Source: Polyodon spathula
Taxonomy: Eukaryota; Chordata; Actinopteri; Acipenseriformes; Polyodontidae
DNA: 64,000 nt
Assembly (NCBI RefSeq): GCF_017654505.1
Contig: NC_054548.1
Span: 34,981,774-35,045,773, forward strand
Reading direction: 5' to 3'
Shown here: piece after piece, positions 46,101-56,557 of the stretch
How positions within the stretch are numbered: position 1 is the stretch's first letter
How the letters are laid out: each line of letters begins with the position of its first letter
The notes under the pieces: generated by a model
Databases searched by the model: none
Told to the model about the DNA's origin: nothing
The model's input: only the letters and a program-made list of their open reading frames with translations
Program-made: the position numbers and the translations under genes

Positions 46101-49100
46101 GGCTTCCGACTACAGCGTTATAAAGGTGGAGCACTGTACAGAATCTACTGCAGATAATAATCATTGATGCTACGGCTGATGGTTTCTTTGCCCATTGATA
46201 TTTATTAAATGCAAAAGAATAAAAAGCTTATTCTGCACTGTGTACATCATCCATGCTTTAAACCCTTTACCTGTATGATGTTAGGATTGTAGAGAAAACT
46301 GTCCTATTCTGGGGGAGGATATATCAAGTTTCAGTAATAGATGAGCAGCGTTCATGTTGCATTAGCAGAGCAGGAATTAACCAGCAACAACTCGCTCCTG
46401 TTGGCACATTCTACGCTAAAACAAATACCATTTAAACTGGTTTCCAAATTGGGGCTAGTAATGCTGTAGTATTAGTTCTATGACAGCAAGGACACTCATA
46501 AATAAAGATGCCGGTGTTTTGCAATAGGCATGAGAAGCAGTACAGTGTGACATTTTGAGTCAGGCAGATCTCTTAAACTCCATTGCAATAGGCTGGTAAC
46601 TGGTAATCCATTACATAGATACGGCTGCCTACAGTGCAAAATCCATATTGTTATAGACTAGCTCTCAACGACTGTGCTAAGAATTGTTCAGATTTAAAAT
46701 ACTATGTACATGGTATGTAGCCTACTCTTTGTGTAGGTGGAGGGCAACCCATTCATAATGTAAGTGTTAGAACTGCTGTATGACGAGGCTTTGTTGTTGT
46801 TGTGTCTTCTCATTCTTTTATATAACATCTTGTACATTGTCCTCTTTCTTTTTTATATCAGTTAATTTGCTTTTTTGTTTGTTTGTTTTGTTTGATCAAC
46901 ATCATGTTACCTCAAATCACCATCAGAATAAAGAACCTGTCAAATCTGGTATGGTAGTTCTCTTAAGTGAATGATCAAATATCAAGCAACATGGGGTTTC
47001 TTACAGGTTTCTCTAGTTTCAGCCTAAATTCCAAGTCTGGGAATCCTTAGATTACTAGCTGCTTGTGTGCATTTATAAAGCATAAACCTGGAATGAATGC
47101 TAGTTTGCTAGATATTTGATCTTTGTGACTGTTCTGGTAAAATAATAAAAGAAAAAAATAGAAGATAGTAGAAAGTCGTTGTGGTGTCTTAATGCAGTAT
47201 CAGCACTTTTACTCATACTAGTATTTAAAACCAACTCTTTTCTACACTGAACAAAAATATAACTGCAACATGTAAAGTTTTGGTGCCATGTTTCATGAGC
47301 TGAAATAAAAAATCCCAGAAATTTTCCATACGCACAAAAAGCTTATTTCTCTCAAATTTTGTGCACAAATTTGTTTACATCCCTGTTAGTGAGCATTTCT
47401 TCTTTGCCAAGATAATCCATCCACCTGACAGGTGTGGCATAACAAGAAGCTGATTAAACAGCATGATCATTACACAGGTGCACCTTGTACTGGGGACAAT
47501 AAAAGGCCACTCTAAAATGTGCAGTTTTTTCACACAAAACAATGCCACAGATGTCTCAAGTTTTGGCATGCTGACTGCAGAAATGTCCTCCAGAGCTGCT
47601 GCCAGAGAATTGAATGTTCATTTCTCTACCATAAGCCACCTCCAGCGTCGTTTTAGAGAATTTGGCAGTACGTCCAACCGGCCTCACAACCGCAGACCAC
47701 GTGTAACCATGCCAGCCCAGGACCTCCACATCCGGCTTCTTCACCTGCGGGATCGTCTGAGACCAGCCACTCGGACATCTGATGAAAACAGTGGGTTTGC
47801 ACAACTGAAGAATTTCTGCACAAACTGTCAAAAAACTGGCTCAGGGAAGCTCATCTGCGTGCTCGTCATCCTCACCAGGGTCTTGACCTGACTGCAGTTC
47901 GGCGTCGTAACCGACTTCAGTGGGCAAATACTCCAGCATGCCAGTGGCCATCGAAGGTGAGAAGTGTGCTCTTCACGGATGAATCCCGGTTTCAACTGTA
48001 CCGGGCGATGGCAGACAGCGTGTATGGTCTCGTGTGGGCGAGCGGTTTGCTAATGTCATTGTTGTGAACAGAGTGCCCCATGGTGGCGGTGGGGTTATGG
48101 TATGGGCAGGCATAAGCTACGGACAGTGAACACAATTGCATTTTATCGATGGCAATTTGAATGCACACAGATACCGTGACGAGATCCTGAGGCCCATTGT
48201 CGTGCCATTCATCTGCCGCCATCACCTCATGTTTCAGCATGATAATGAACGTTTCCATGTCGCAAGGATCTGTACGCAATTCCTGGAAGCTAAAAATGTC
48301 CCAGTTTTTCCATGGCCTGCATATTCACCAGACATGTCACCAGTTGAGCATGTTTGGGATACTCTGGATCGATGTGTACGACAGTTCCCGCCAATATCCA
48401 GCAACTTCGCACAGGCCACAATCAACAGCTTGATCAACTCTATGCAAAGGAGATGTGTCATGTTGCATGAGGTGAATGGTGGTCAAACCAGATACTGACC
48501 TGGTTTTCTGATCCACGCCCCTACCTTTTTTTTATTTTTATTTTTTAAGGTATCTGTGACCAACAGATGCATGTCTGTATTCCCAGTCATGTGAAATCTA
48601 TAGATTAGGGCCTAATGAATTTATTTCAATTGACTGATTTCCTTATATGAACTGTAACTCAGTAAAATCTTTGAAATTGTTGCATGTTGTGTTTATATTT
48701 TTGTTCAGTGTAATATTTCTTAATAGAGTCCAGCATAGTTTTTATTTCATAGTCTTTATAAAGACATGTAGCAGTTTCCTTGTACATGCATTTGGGGAAT
48801 GGAACTGAAGCTCTTACATTTTTTCAATATTTTTTTTTTAGATTCACCAACTAGATCCTGCCAAATACTATGTGCGCCTGAAGTTTTTAGTTGAAAACCA
48901 AGTACAATTCTATATACCCAAGCCAGAAGAACATATTCATGATATGGTAAGCATTAGACGTTTGAAAGCTGATGGGTATATTTACAAAGGATAGTCAATC
49001 CCTCTACAGTCTTTCAGCACAATTTTGTAAATGTGAAGGTGGACGGGAAAGAAAATGCAGAGAACTAAACTACTTGCAAGGTGTTTCATGTTAAGATCAC

Positions 49101-52100
49101 ACATTTTTTATATTGCTATAGACCTTTATGCAGGAAAAAGAACTCCACATCAAAATAATCTTGTGTATCTCCTCCCTCTCTCTAGGGCAGTGGTCCTCAA
49201 AGTGGTGCCACGGCAGCTATTCTTAAATTATGGGTCGTAAACACATTTCTGGCGGGTCGTAGCGTGGGAAAATAAAGCTTTAAACACGTTTTCCAACAAA
49301 AGCGTCATAGCAGTCTGTTGACAGGGCTGCTCGCTTATGCTGTGCTTGTACCTACTCGACATTTTTATTTTTTTTTCTTGAAGGGCTTCTGCGATACGAT
49401 CAACCAATTGAATATCTGCATTGCCTCTGCGGTAGTCCAATCATAAATTAGCTGGATGGGACATAAACTGTCTATTTTAGCTGCAGGTACTGACAGTAAG
49501 TTTAACCAATAGGAAAGTCAATATCTGCCAAGTTTTACACAGCTATCCAATCATAAGCAAGCAGAGGGTATGCACAGTATTCTGCATGCAAAGTGAAAGA
49601 TCTGACAGCTGTCCAATCATTCGTGAGCAGAGACGGGGTGTTACTATGTCGGATAAGCACTGAATTTTGCCGACTGTTATTGAGAAAAATAATACATTTC
49701 AGTATTTAGAATTTATTTTTCTCTCTCTATATTTTTTAATTTCACCAGACAAGGGAAACACTGTACTAGATTTAGTTAAGAATCCACTTTCTCTGAAGAA
49801 TTGTACTGCAGATCACGATCTTTAGAACAGAGTAGTGTTGACAAATTTGCCAAATTGGAACAAAGGGAGACGTTATCTAGCCTCTTATTTTAGTTTATTC
49901 ATGGTTATCTGTGTAAACATGCTATTCTAAAATATTTGCATTGCATATTTTTATATAAATTATTTAAAAGAATAAGTGCAGCACGCACAATCACTTCCTG
50001 AGACTTGTCCTTATTAGAGTGAGCCAAGAATAACTCCCACACGCACACACTGTACTATATGTTGCGGGAAGACAGTGTTTAAGATAAGAACCTATGCAAT
50101 AGTCAGCGTGCCCACAAACAGACAAGTAAGATCAATTTATGCCCATGCCCAAATTACTTTGAGAACCACTGTTCTAGGGTTACTTTGTGCCTAAACAATT
50201 CACTTTTGTAAACTAGCCAACAACAGTTTTTATTATTTGCCAATACTATGCTTTTAACATTTATCTAAGCATTGTTGGAATAACTGATATCAATTAGCTT
50301 TCCTAGACAAATGTTTAACCCAGGAAATAAGCCTCTGAAGTTTATATAGATTCCAGGATTAAAAAAAGGTGATGAAAACCCCTTTCTCACTGTGCCTACT
50401 CAACTCGTATATGAATTAGTTATGACTCTTTGTTAAATTGCTTTAATAAGTGAAAGAGTTTAATCATAATGTTTATAATTTCAGTTCTACAAGGAGATTG
50501 AAATTTGTCCAAAAATGACAAGTTTCATTCAGTTTGACAAGAGCGATTCATCTGCTATTGGTTATGGTAAGTGGAATTTATTTAAAAAGATATAGTGCTC
50601 TACTCCATAAACAACAAACTTTTTAGATTTATATTTTATATAATGGTTAGAATGAAAAAGTATGGATGTTTTTATATTATTTATATTCCATAATGTGTAA
50701 ATAATGTTTCAGTCTCCAGTTTTTGTTGAAAACTACAGTTGATGAATTTTTTGATAAACCAGCTGTTACAGGTGAAAACTAAACTTATTTACAATGTTTT
50801 ACCTAATTGTAGGTTTTTCAGTCTCAGTGCTGGAAGAGGATGGGGTGCAGCGAATATACATCAATGATGTAAAGGAAGGGGGTCTAGCTTTTGCTAAAGG
50901 TAATTATATGCAATAATCAATATTGCTCTCACACACACACACACTACATTTGCTGTTTCTTTCATACATTTTACATATAATATCCAGTTCAAAAGAGCCA
51001 CACAGCACAATCATATTTCTTTGTGTTTTGTGCCATACTAGGAAATATATTTTGTAACAGAAATCTAATATTTCTGTAAGCTATTGATTATGGTCGCAGA
51101 TGATTTCAAGGTAACATTACTTTGTTTTTTTTTTTTTTTTTTGAATAATTTCATTCATTTTCCAGTTTTCTCTCAATTTGGAACGTCCAATCATTACTCA
51201 CCACAGCAACCCCTGTACTAACTTAGAAGAGACGAAGACGAGCGCTCGTGTCCTCCGAAACGAGTGTCGTCAGCCGTCCTTCCCGTTTTTCATTCTGCAA
51301 GCCCGCTGTGCAGCCATATCCAGCTTTGGAGAACCACGCAGTTCTGAATTGCATACAGGATAGCCTGCAGCTACCCGGCCAGCCACAGGGGTTGCTGGAT
51401 TCCCTAGCCGACCTAATCCCGAACCTGCTCGGCAGCACTTGGCCAATTGGGCGCCACCCCCTGTGAACTCCCGTCCACAGTCGCCAGTGGCATAGCTTGG
51501 ATTTGAACTGGCGAGCTCCAAGCTATAGGGCGCATCCTGCACTCCAGACGGAGTGCATTTACCAGATGTGCCACTTGGGAGCCCAAGTTAACATTACTTA
51601 CTCATAAAGTTGGCTATTTATTCTTCTTAACATTTGGCATCTCATATGGCTTATGTTTCAGTTTTGACTTTAAATATTGTTGGATAAGATGGGTGTATAA
51701 TTAATGAAATTCAAATGCTTTTTTCTTCTGCTTAGGTTTAAAAGCAGGCGATGAAATTCTGCAGCTTAATAGCAAAGATGCTAGTCATCTGAATGTTTCC
51801 GACATGAAATCTGCCTTCTCTCAGCCCTCGCTTTCCTTGGCCATAAGCACAGTCCCTGTGGATAAGAAAAAGAAGTACTGCTCATTGCCACCTCTTCGCT
51901 CAGATGGAGAGGAACAACTGTATAGTGACATATTTTCTCGAAGCCAAGGTATGCTGAATTGTTGAATTGGACTTCTCACTGTCTGAATTTGGCCAGGATT
52001 TGAGTTTTGTGATCTTGGTATATAGATTACCTTTTTACTCCCAAGGTTGCAAGTCAGTATTTATTTCTCGATGCAGCCTAACTAATACTCAATAGCTCCT

Positions 52101-52931
52101 TCTTGTCTTCACAATAGGGAGCAGGTACAGAAGTTAATTTAAACAGTTTATTTTAAACAATTCCCAAACATTGGAATAGGTTTGCTTTTGCGTTTCATTT
52201 ATCTGTGTTACAGATGATAGTGTCACCACTGTTTTTACTGCAGTACCATACTTGGCTACAATTCACAACATTAGTACTTTTTTTTTTTTTACCTGAATGA
52301 CGTAAAGGGTATCGGTGTCAAGTGCTAAATATATGAATATTGAACACCAGCCACTGTTGCAACTGGGTATTGGAAAATGTGTCCTGGCTTTTTCATAACC
52401 ATCTATCCCAGTCCTCTGTTTCTCTTACTTAAATATATTGGAAAACGTAATATTGGAGAGAAATTCTAATTCATTTATTAGAGAGCTGTTTTAGGGAAAA
52501 TTGGCTCTGCATCTGGTGATAAATCTGTATTTTTACAAAACCTCTTACAGCTCAAGCATGTCTTGATTATACAGAAACAAAAGTACCCATGCATGCCTGT
52601 AAGGAAAGGAAATTACTAGACACTTACATCTCCAATACAAAACATACCTTTTGGTACAGATAAGGTCAAATAAGATTTATCATAAGCAGGCATAATTAAG
52701 AGGCCTAGAGACAAGGCAACAACATAAATGGAAAATTCGATAGAAAATAATACACTATTTAAGTGTAAAATAACACATTTCATCATTTGAGTAGTTTGTG
52801 ATTTATTATTTTCATTTTTTTACATTGCAGAAAATATTCTAGATGATGTGGGAGGCATTGGTCTTGAGAGCACTTTGGATGAAATTGAAGTGCAGTTAGA
52901 AACTTCTCTTGAGACAGATGATTCAAGCAAG
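28908..52931 (+). CDS. tiam1: TIAM1 Rac guanine-nucleotide exchange factor, N-terminal 992 codons (3' part outside window)
   Basis: Thirteen coding exons: 28908-29870, 30819-31269, 31818-31990, 32606-32830, 34924-35109, 42267-42413, 43485-43556, 44223-44393, 48842-48946, 50485-50566, 50813-50899, 51736-51948, 52831-52931. Every junction is AG/GT and the total (2,976 bp) is in phase. TIAM1 activates Rac1 at membranes to control actin, adhesion and polarity. Seen here: MGN myristoylation-type start, the SRSLRISSK basic region, a [10 protein letters not shown] degron near residue 333, the PHn domain (about 435-545), a coiled coil (about 560-600) and Ex region (605-665), the Ras-binding domain (about 765-830) and PDZ (about 850-925, loop YGFSVS). 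The DH-PH catalytic module is absent, so the gene continues rightwards. Sequence such as [12 protein letters not shown] matches TIAM1 rather than TIAM2. In family knowledge PHn-CC-Ex binds lipids and scaffolds, RBD binds active Ras, and PDZ binds syndecan or CADM1. Confidence 0.97.
30008..30395 (+). mobile_element. tRNA-headed SINE, plus orientation (copy B)
   Basis: Starts GGGGGCTCCATGAGTGGCGC, with an A-box-like region near 30021-30044 and the B box GGTTCAAATC at 30086-30095. The body shares CACAATTGGCCGAGCACTGC and TTTCGGAGTACGCGT with copies A and C. It lies 137 bp after the start exon, in the first coding intron of tiam1. Confidence 0.85.
30819..31269 (+). CDS. tiam1: tiam1 exon, degron and start of PHn
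   Basis: Acceptor TTTTACTCATAG, donor GTGGAC at 31270, ending in phase 1. Residues 322-472 include the [10 protein letters not shown] motif, [11 protein letters not shown] and the first strands of PHn ([16 protein letters not shown] ... [11 protein letters not shown]). Confidence 0.96.
31818..31990 (+). CDS. tiam1: tiam1 exon, PHn core
   Basis: Acceptor TTCTTTTCTAG, donor GTCTGT. Completes the Gly codon and reads [10 protein letters not shown] ... [19 protein letters not shown], very close to the mammalian PHn sequence. Confidence 0.96.
32606..32830 (+). CDS. tiam1: tiam1 exon, PHn end and coiled coil
   Basis: Acceptor TTTATAATCATCAG, donor GTAACA. Seventy-five codons: [20 protein letters not shown] ends the PH helix, then [20 protein letters not shown] is the coiled coil. 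Confidence 0.96.
34924..35109 (+). CDS. tiam1: tiam1 exon, Ex region
   Basis: Acceptor TGTTCATTGATAG, donor GTAAGT. Sixty-two codons, [20 protein letters not shown] ... [18 protein letters not shown], the helical Ex segment that packs with PHn and CC. Confidence 0.96.
35726..35789. repeat. (TG)n(TA)n microsatellite
   Basis: TG units followed by about 25 TA units, in the tiam1 intron. Confidence 0.95.
36830..36860. repeat. (TG)n microsatellite
   Basis: About 15 TG units. Confidence 0.95.
37017..37043. repeat. A27 homopolymer
   Basis: Uninterrupted A-run, possibly the tail of a retroposed sequence to its left, which I could not identify. Confidence 0.9.
38086..38340 (-). other. possible LTR fragment, minus orientation
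   Basis: On the minus strand it contains AATAAATAAA, then about 100 bases later a TGTGACA end (38086-38092 on the + strand reads TGTCACA). This could be R-U5 of an LTR. No other end or target duplication was established. It explains the first part of a 122-codon ORF that runs into the exon-like block. Confidence 0.25.
38744..38795. repeat. 52-bp perfect palindrome
   Basis: CTTTAACCAATCGCTCACTA (from 38744) runs into TATATA and is mirrored exactly to 38795, with the centre between 38769 and 38770 and no spacer. It could extrude as a cruciform or be the collapsed ends of a small transposon. Confidence 0.97.
39400..39888 (+). pseudogene. L2/Rex-like LINE 3' end fragment
   Basis: The frame at 39408-39611 reads [17 protein letters not shown], then [16 protein letters not shown], then [13 protein letters not shown]. 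This resembles the L2/Rex tail pattern (SLRSS...LVVP...AF...APKLWN). It is followed by AT-rich DNA and an ATAAATAAATAAA end. It is short and diverged, hence moderate confidence. Confidence 0.45.
40108..40188. repeat. (AT)n microsatellite
   Basis: About 40 AT units. ORFs reading YIYIYI across it are artefacts. Confidence 0.97.
40240..40725 (-). other. GC-richer LTR-like block
   Basis: Compared with its surroundings this block is GC-rich. On the minus strand it carries a TTTTAAAC TATA-like motif (about 40710), then AAATAAAACTGGGC (about 40300) and a possible ACCCACA end at 40240. The order fits a solo LTR, but no target duplication was found. Confidence 0.3.
42267..42413 (+). CDS. tiam1: tiam1 exon, linker after Ex
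   Basis: Acceptor GTTTTCGTGCCAG, donor GTTTGC. Forty-nine codons, including [20 protein letters not shown] and GRPSINQ. The preceding intron is about 7.2 kb and rich in inserts. Confidence 0.95.
43189..43206. repeat. three telomere-type CCCTAA units
   Basis: Exactly three CCCTAA hexamers in a tiam1 intron. Too short to infer much. Confidence 0.9.
43485..43556 (+). CDS. tiam1: tiam1 exon, short 24-codon exon
   Basis: Acceptor CTTTATTCTCAG, donor GTAAGC. Reads [24 protein letters not shown], matching the short TIAM1 segment before the Ras-binding domain. Confidence 0.9.
44223..44393 (+). CDS. tiam1: tiam1 exon, start of Ras-binding domain
   Basis: Acceptor TTTATATGCAG, donor GTAGGA. Fifty-seven codons, [20 protein letters not shown] ... 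DILEMICK. Confidence 0.95.
44669..45915 (-). mobile_element. Tc1-like transposon with TA target duplication
   Basis: Flanked by TA at 44667-44668 and 45916-45917. The ends read CAGGCCTATAGAAAGTG and ...CTTTCTGTAGACACTG, an imperfect inverted repeat. It is the same family as the copy at 57282-58866 (shared AGGTGAACATTTTGCAA and CTCAGAGTTTCATGCATTTA blocks). At 1,247 bp it is shorter than that copy because the 5' part of the transposase is deleted. Confidence 0.9.
44900..45560 (-). pseudogene. Tc1-like transposase, deleted copy
   Basis: Minus-strand frames read [20 protein letters not shown] (45350-45544) and [20 protein letters not shown] ... [20 protein letters not shown] (45105-45392), which includes the second catalytic D. 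The N-terminal DNA-binding half and the first DES box are deleted, and frames change between pieces. Confidence 0.85.
47245..48710 (+). mobile_element. full-length Tc1-like transposon (family also known in other fish)
   Basis: TA at 47243-47244 and 48711-48712. The ends CACTGAACAAAAATATAACT and ...AATATAAACACAAC-type repeat (right end ...TTTGTTCAGTG) are inverted repeats. At 1,466 bp the length is normal. I recall nearly the same terminal sequence from a Tc1 family common in salmonids and lamprey; this is memory, not a search. Confidence 0.92.
47542..48498 (+). pseudogene. Tc1-like transposase, frameshifted
   Basis: Starts at the ATG at 47542 (MPQMSQVL); the first part also stays open in another frame ([20 protein letters not shown]). 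HTH and [14 protein letters not shown] linker are present. [10 protein letters not shown] near 47975 holds the first [14 protein letters not shown] the second, and [10 protein letters not shown] the third acidic residue. Frame changes near 47790-47830 and a TGA near 48127 interrupt it. The last 120 codons to the stop at 48498 are open. Confidence 0.88.
48842..48946 (+). CDS. tiam1: tiam1 exon, Ras-binding domain core
   Basis: Acceptor T-rich...TTTAG, donor GTAAGC. Thirty-five codons, [20 protein letters not shown]. The flanking introns hold two Tc1 copies and a hAT element. Confidence 0.95.
49188..50171. mobile_element. non-autonomous hAT element with 8-bp target duplication
   Basis: The ends are CAGTGGTCCTCAAAGTGG and ...CTTTGAGAACCACTG, a near-perfect inverted repeat of hAT type. 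The flanks are CTCTAGGG (49180-49187) and TTCTAGGG (50172-50179), an 8-bp duplication with one mismatch. The 984-bp interior has no transposase. It has several CCAATCAT-containing repeats spaced along it. Confidence 0.88.
50485..50566 (+). CDS. tiam1: tiam1 exon, RBD-PDZ link
   Basis: Acceptor TTTATAATTTCAG, donor GTAAGT, ending in phase 1 within the Gly of the PDZ loop. Reads [20 protein letters not shown]. Confidence 0.95.
50813..50899 (+). CDS. tiam1: tiam1 exon, PDZ first half
   Basis: Acceptor CCTAATTGTAG, donor GTAATT. Reads [20 protein letters not shown] then EGGLAFAK. It supplies the PDZ carboxylate-binding loop (GFSVS). Confidence 0.95.
51163..51583 (-). mobile_element. tRNA-headed SINE, minus orientation (copy C)
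   Basis: On the minus strand it starts GGGCTCCCAAGTGGCACAT and carries the B-box-like GTTCAAATCC, GGCGCCCAATTGGCC and TTTCGGAGGACACG blocks, matching copies A and B. It sits in the tiam1 intron between the two PDZ exons, 837 bp from nose to next exon. Confidence 0.85.
51736..51948 (+). CDS. tiam1: tiam1 exon, PDZ second half
   Basis: Acceptor TTCTTCTGCTTAG, donor GTATGC. Reads [20 protein letters not shown] ... [12 protein letters not shown], then a charged linker ([20 protein letters not shown]). Confidence 0.95.
52831..52931 (+). CDS. tiam1: tiam1 exon, linker before DH; last one in window
   Basis: Acceptor TTTACATTGCAG, donor GTAATG, phase 0 at the end. Reads [20 protein letters not shown] ... 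ETDDSSK, matching the acidic linker that precedes the DH domain. No later coding exon was found in the remaining 11 kb. Confidence 0.92.
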
Positions 52932-54322
52932 GTAATGACTTGAATTGTTTTACCTTCATATGCACAGGTGGATGTTTTATGAAAGATGCGCCTAACATAA
53001 TGATGCATACGTATTTAAAGAAAGCTGTGCAGTAGATGTCAGTTTTCCACTAAACAACCTGAAAATTGGTAAAAGTTAAATAAACCAAGGTACAGAATAC
53101 TACTTTTCACCAAAAAAACCCTATACTTCCTTGGAAGTCTCATTCACAGCTCCTGGTAGTATCCACCACACAGACAATAGATAATGTAGACAATACAGTT
53201 ATCTATTAATGTATTATATTATAACATTAGTCTTCTGGGAGGATTGCTAACTTGGAGAAATACAGATTCATGTCAACTTCATTTGGTGGTAAGCAGGGCA
53301 AACAACAGAAACTTTCTTGAGGAACTTCAAACAAAGTACTTAGTGTTGCAATCCATCAGCATGTGAAATAATGATGAAGTTGACAGAAAAACTTCACAGC
53401 ATGTACTTCAGGTAATGTACCTTCATGAGGACAATGCAAAAAGGCATCTTCAGAGAGTACATGTGCAGGAGTATAAATTAAGCCACTTGATAAGCATCTC
53501 AAGGCCATGACAGTTGCTAAAGGACAAACCAGCAGGTACTCAAAGGAATCCCTCTAGAGTCCAGAGAAATGAAAAGTTAATTGGACAGTGACAGAATAGG
53601 ATGCTGGTCAAGGACAAAGGCAGAGCTATTCAGGAAGAGAAGTCCTTGAACTGGTTCAATAATCAAAATATAAAACCACAGAAATACATTTATACAGTCT
53701 GTGTCTTGAGCAAAGGTTTTTTTTTCTAGCAATCTTCAAGAATCCAAATGTCACCCCTAATGTAAAATAAGTTACATTATCTTATAGTCCAACATAGTTT
53801 AAAATTTATATTGCCCGTAATGCCCCGGGGCACATAAAACTTTTGGCTGGGCGTGTAAAAATATAGCTTACATGCCCAAATCGGGCATCTAAAAATTTTC
53901 CATTTCCTAAAAAGAAAGCAAGCATTAATTGAATCTATTATGACTGATTTAAACTTCTGTATGTGCGCTCTGTGTGCTTTCAGAATTTCTGGTTTCAGTA
54001 CACCATTCTCTTAAAATAAAAGGTGCCTGTGTGCAAACAGCATAGAGTTTGGAGTAAAGAGGCTGTTGGTAGCATTATTTATTTATTTGTTTATTTATTT
54101 ATTTTCAATTTCCTCCTATTAGAAAAAATGGGAAGAAGTAAAACAAAAAACAAAACAAAAAAAGCTTAGAGAGTAAATTTGGAACAAGTTTTTTTTTAAA
54201 ATAATTTTATGTTATCGAACATTCTTGAACTTTACTTTGACCTTTTTTTTAACATTGTTTGATTGCATAAAGTTTGCTTCAACTTATTTGATTTTAATCT
54301 AGGAAGTAAAAAAAGAGAAACA
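52932..54322 (+). other. tiam1 intron, no defined element
   Basis: AT-rich. It contains a palindromic GCCCCGGGGC near 53822 and (TTTA)n near 54078-54104. I found no coding exon. Confidence 0.4.
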
Positions 54323-55275
54323 ATGGATATTAGCAAGTTCTTTAAAGCGAAGCCTGAACGCATTGAAGAAGAGCAACAAGAAAGGCCATCTAGGCCGACT
54401 CATGGCAATGTCGAAGAGCTTTCCACAACCACTCCAGCAACACAAACTGAACAGAATCTGCTGGGACGGAACCTCCAGAAAAGAGAAAGAAAAGTGATTG
54501 TGAAAAAGAACTCAAACGTGTTGTTCAGACTAAATGGCTACAAGAATTTGCGTGGCTCGAATGCAATGAAGACCAGATGGTGATGTGATGCAGAATTTGT
54601 CGTTAGCTTCCCAATATTGCTGATCAAAGTAACTCATACTTCTTGGAATCCAGGTGTACAGGGTGATGCAGTTCAAGTTGCTTTGTGAGATTACATAACA
54701 AAACAAAAAAGCACACCTTGTGCGTGAGAGCAAAAATAGCAGAAGAGAATCCTAAAGCTACAGCCATTCAAAATGTATGATTTGACTGACTGAAGAACAA
54801 ATGCAGAAAATGAAAATGTTGTTTAACAGTGCATATTTCATCGCAAAGGACGAAATGTCATTTACAAAATTTGAAAAACTGTGCATTGCACGTGAAAAAT
54901 TAAGTTATATGCAGACAAAACTATTTAAACGACAAAGGTGCCAAGGAGTTTGTTCACCACATAGAAGTCTTAAAGAAAGTGACACAATTGGAAGAAGCAA
55001 GGTTTATATATATAATGGCAGATGGGAGCAATGATTGTAATATGGTAGCGGAAGACAATGTTTCCGTTCGCTGCATATATGATGGTAAACCAGTGACAAA
55101 ATTAGTGGGGTTATTCACTGTAGAAAGCGCTGACGCAAAGGTGTGCATGAGGCCATTATCAAAGCTCTAAAAGAAATGAAAGAAGAACAGTTAGAGAAAA
55201 TAGTGAGATTGAATGTGGATGGCGCTGCTGTAAACATACGAAAAAAAATGTGGTGTTTCAGCACGAATGACAGAA
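54323..55275 (+). pseudogene. hAT-family transposase fossil (ZNF862/KIAA1586-like)
   Basis: The start MDISKFFKAKPERIEEEQQE matches the typical N terminus of this hAT group. Further pieces in changing frames read FNSAYFIAKDEMSFTKFEKL, MADGSNDCNMVAEDNVSVRC and GKPVTKLVGLFTVESADAK. In hAT enzymes the DGS/DxS segment belongs to the RNase H-like catalytic core. Several stops and frame changes and no clear terminal repeats mark it as dead. Confidence 0.75.
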
Positions 55276-55730
55276 GACATTATCTCATATGCATTAATTG
55301 CATATCATAATCTTGAATTGGCTATTGCAGATGCTGTTAAATCTAGCTACTTAAAAGGAAAGTTCGAGGATACAGTCAACGGCATTTTAAAACTATATCA
55401 GTATTCTCTGAAACTTTGGTGGCAGTTGAAGGAGTAGTTTGTTTTTAGAAATTTCTGTGGCACAAATCGGCACATTGAAACAAGTTAGGAGGCTACTTAG
55501 CCAATAGCGAGCAGTACTGCCGTGCTGAAAAACATTGTACAGATTGATGCGTACATTGCAGCAGACGGGAGGCATGACAAATCAAAACATTTGAATTGAA
55601 GCGAGGGGACATTACTTTGGAATTTTAAAGTTCAGCAGGGATTGATCACTTGGATTGGGGGTATATGTAGAAATCTGTCCATCTTCCTGGTAACCGCATA
55701 CAAAGATCCTACATCCTGTCATTTATATAT

Positions 55731-55731
55731 C

Positions 55732-55802
<71 letters not shown>

Positions 55803-55809
55803 TATATAA
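55731..55809. repeat. (AT)n microsatellite
   Basis: A long AT tract that abuts the truncated left arm of the Tc1 pair. Confidence 0.95.
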
Positions 55810-56104
55810 TTATTAATAATTACATTTTACACATACATACATAGGTATGTGTTTGGGTAAAATGAACATTCTTGTTTTATTCTATAAACTACTGACAACA
55901 TTTCTTCCAAATTCCAAATAAAAATATTGTCATTTAGAGCATTTATTTGCAGAAAATGACAACTGGTGAAAATAACAAAAAAGATGCAGTGTTATCAGAC
56001 CTCGAATAATGCAAAGAAAATAAGTTCTGATTCATTTTTAAACAACACAATACTAATGTTTTAACTTAGGAAGAGTTCAGAAATCAATATTTGGTGGAAT
56101 AACC

Positions 56105-56546
56105 CTGATTTTCAAGCACAGCTTTCATGCATCTTGGCATGCTCTCCACCAGTCTTTCACATTGATGTTGGGTGACTATGCCACTCCTGGCGCAAAAATT
56201 CAAGTATCTCGGCTTTGTTTGATGGCTAGTGACCATCCATCTTCCTCTTGATCACATTCCAGAGGTTTTCAATGGGGTTTAGGTCTGGAGATTGGGCTGG
56301 CCATGACAGGGTCTTGATCTGGTGGTCCTCCATCCACACCTTGATTGACCTGGCTGTGTGGCATGGAGCATTGTCCTGCTGGAAAAACCAATCCTCAGAG
56401 TTGGGGAACATTGTCAGAGCAGAAGGAAGCAAGTTTTCTTCCAGGGCAACCTTGTACTTGGCTTGATTCATGCGCCCTTCACAAAGACAGATCTGCCTGA
56501 TTCCAGCCTTGCTGAAGCACCCCCAATTTTCAGCTTTGCCCAACAC
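56105..56546 (-). pseudogene. Tc1-like transposase C-terminal half (left arm)
   Basis: 106 open codons: NWGCFSKAGIRQICLCEGRM ... WFFQQDNAPCHTARSIKVWM (second D) and PAQSPDLNPIENLWNVIKRK (third acidic residue). It stops at KMDGH where the right arm continues into PSNKAELLEFLRQEW. Confidence 0.85.
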
Positions 56547-56557
56547 CTGGTCGTCTA

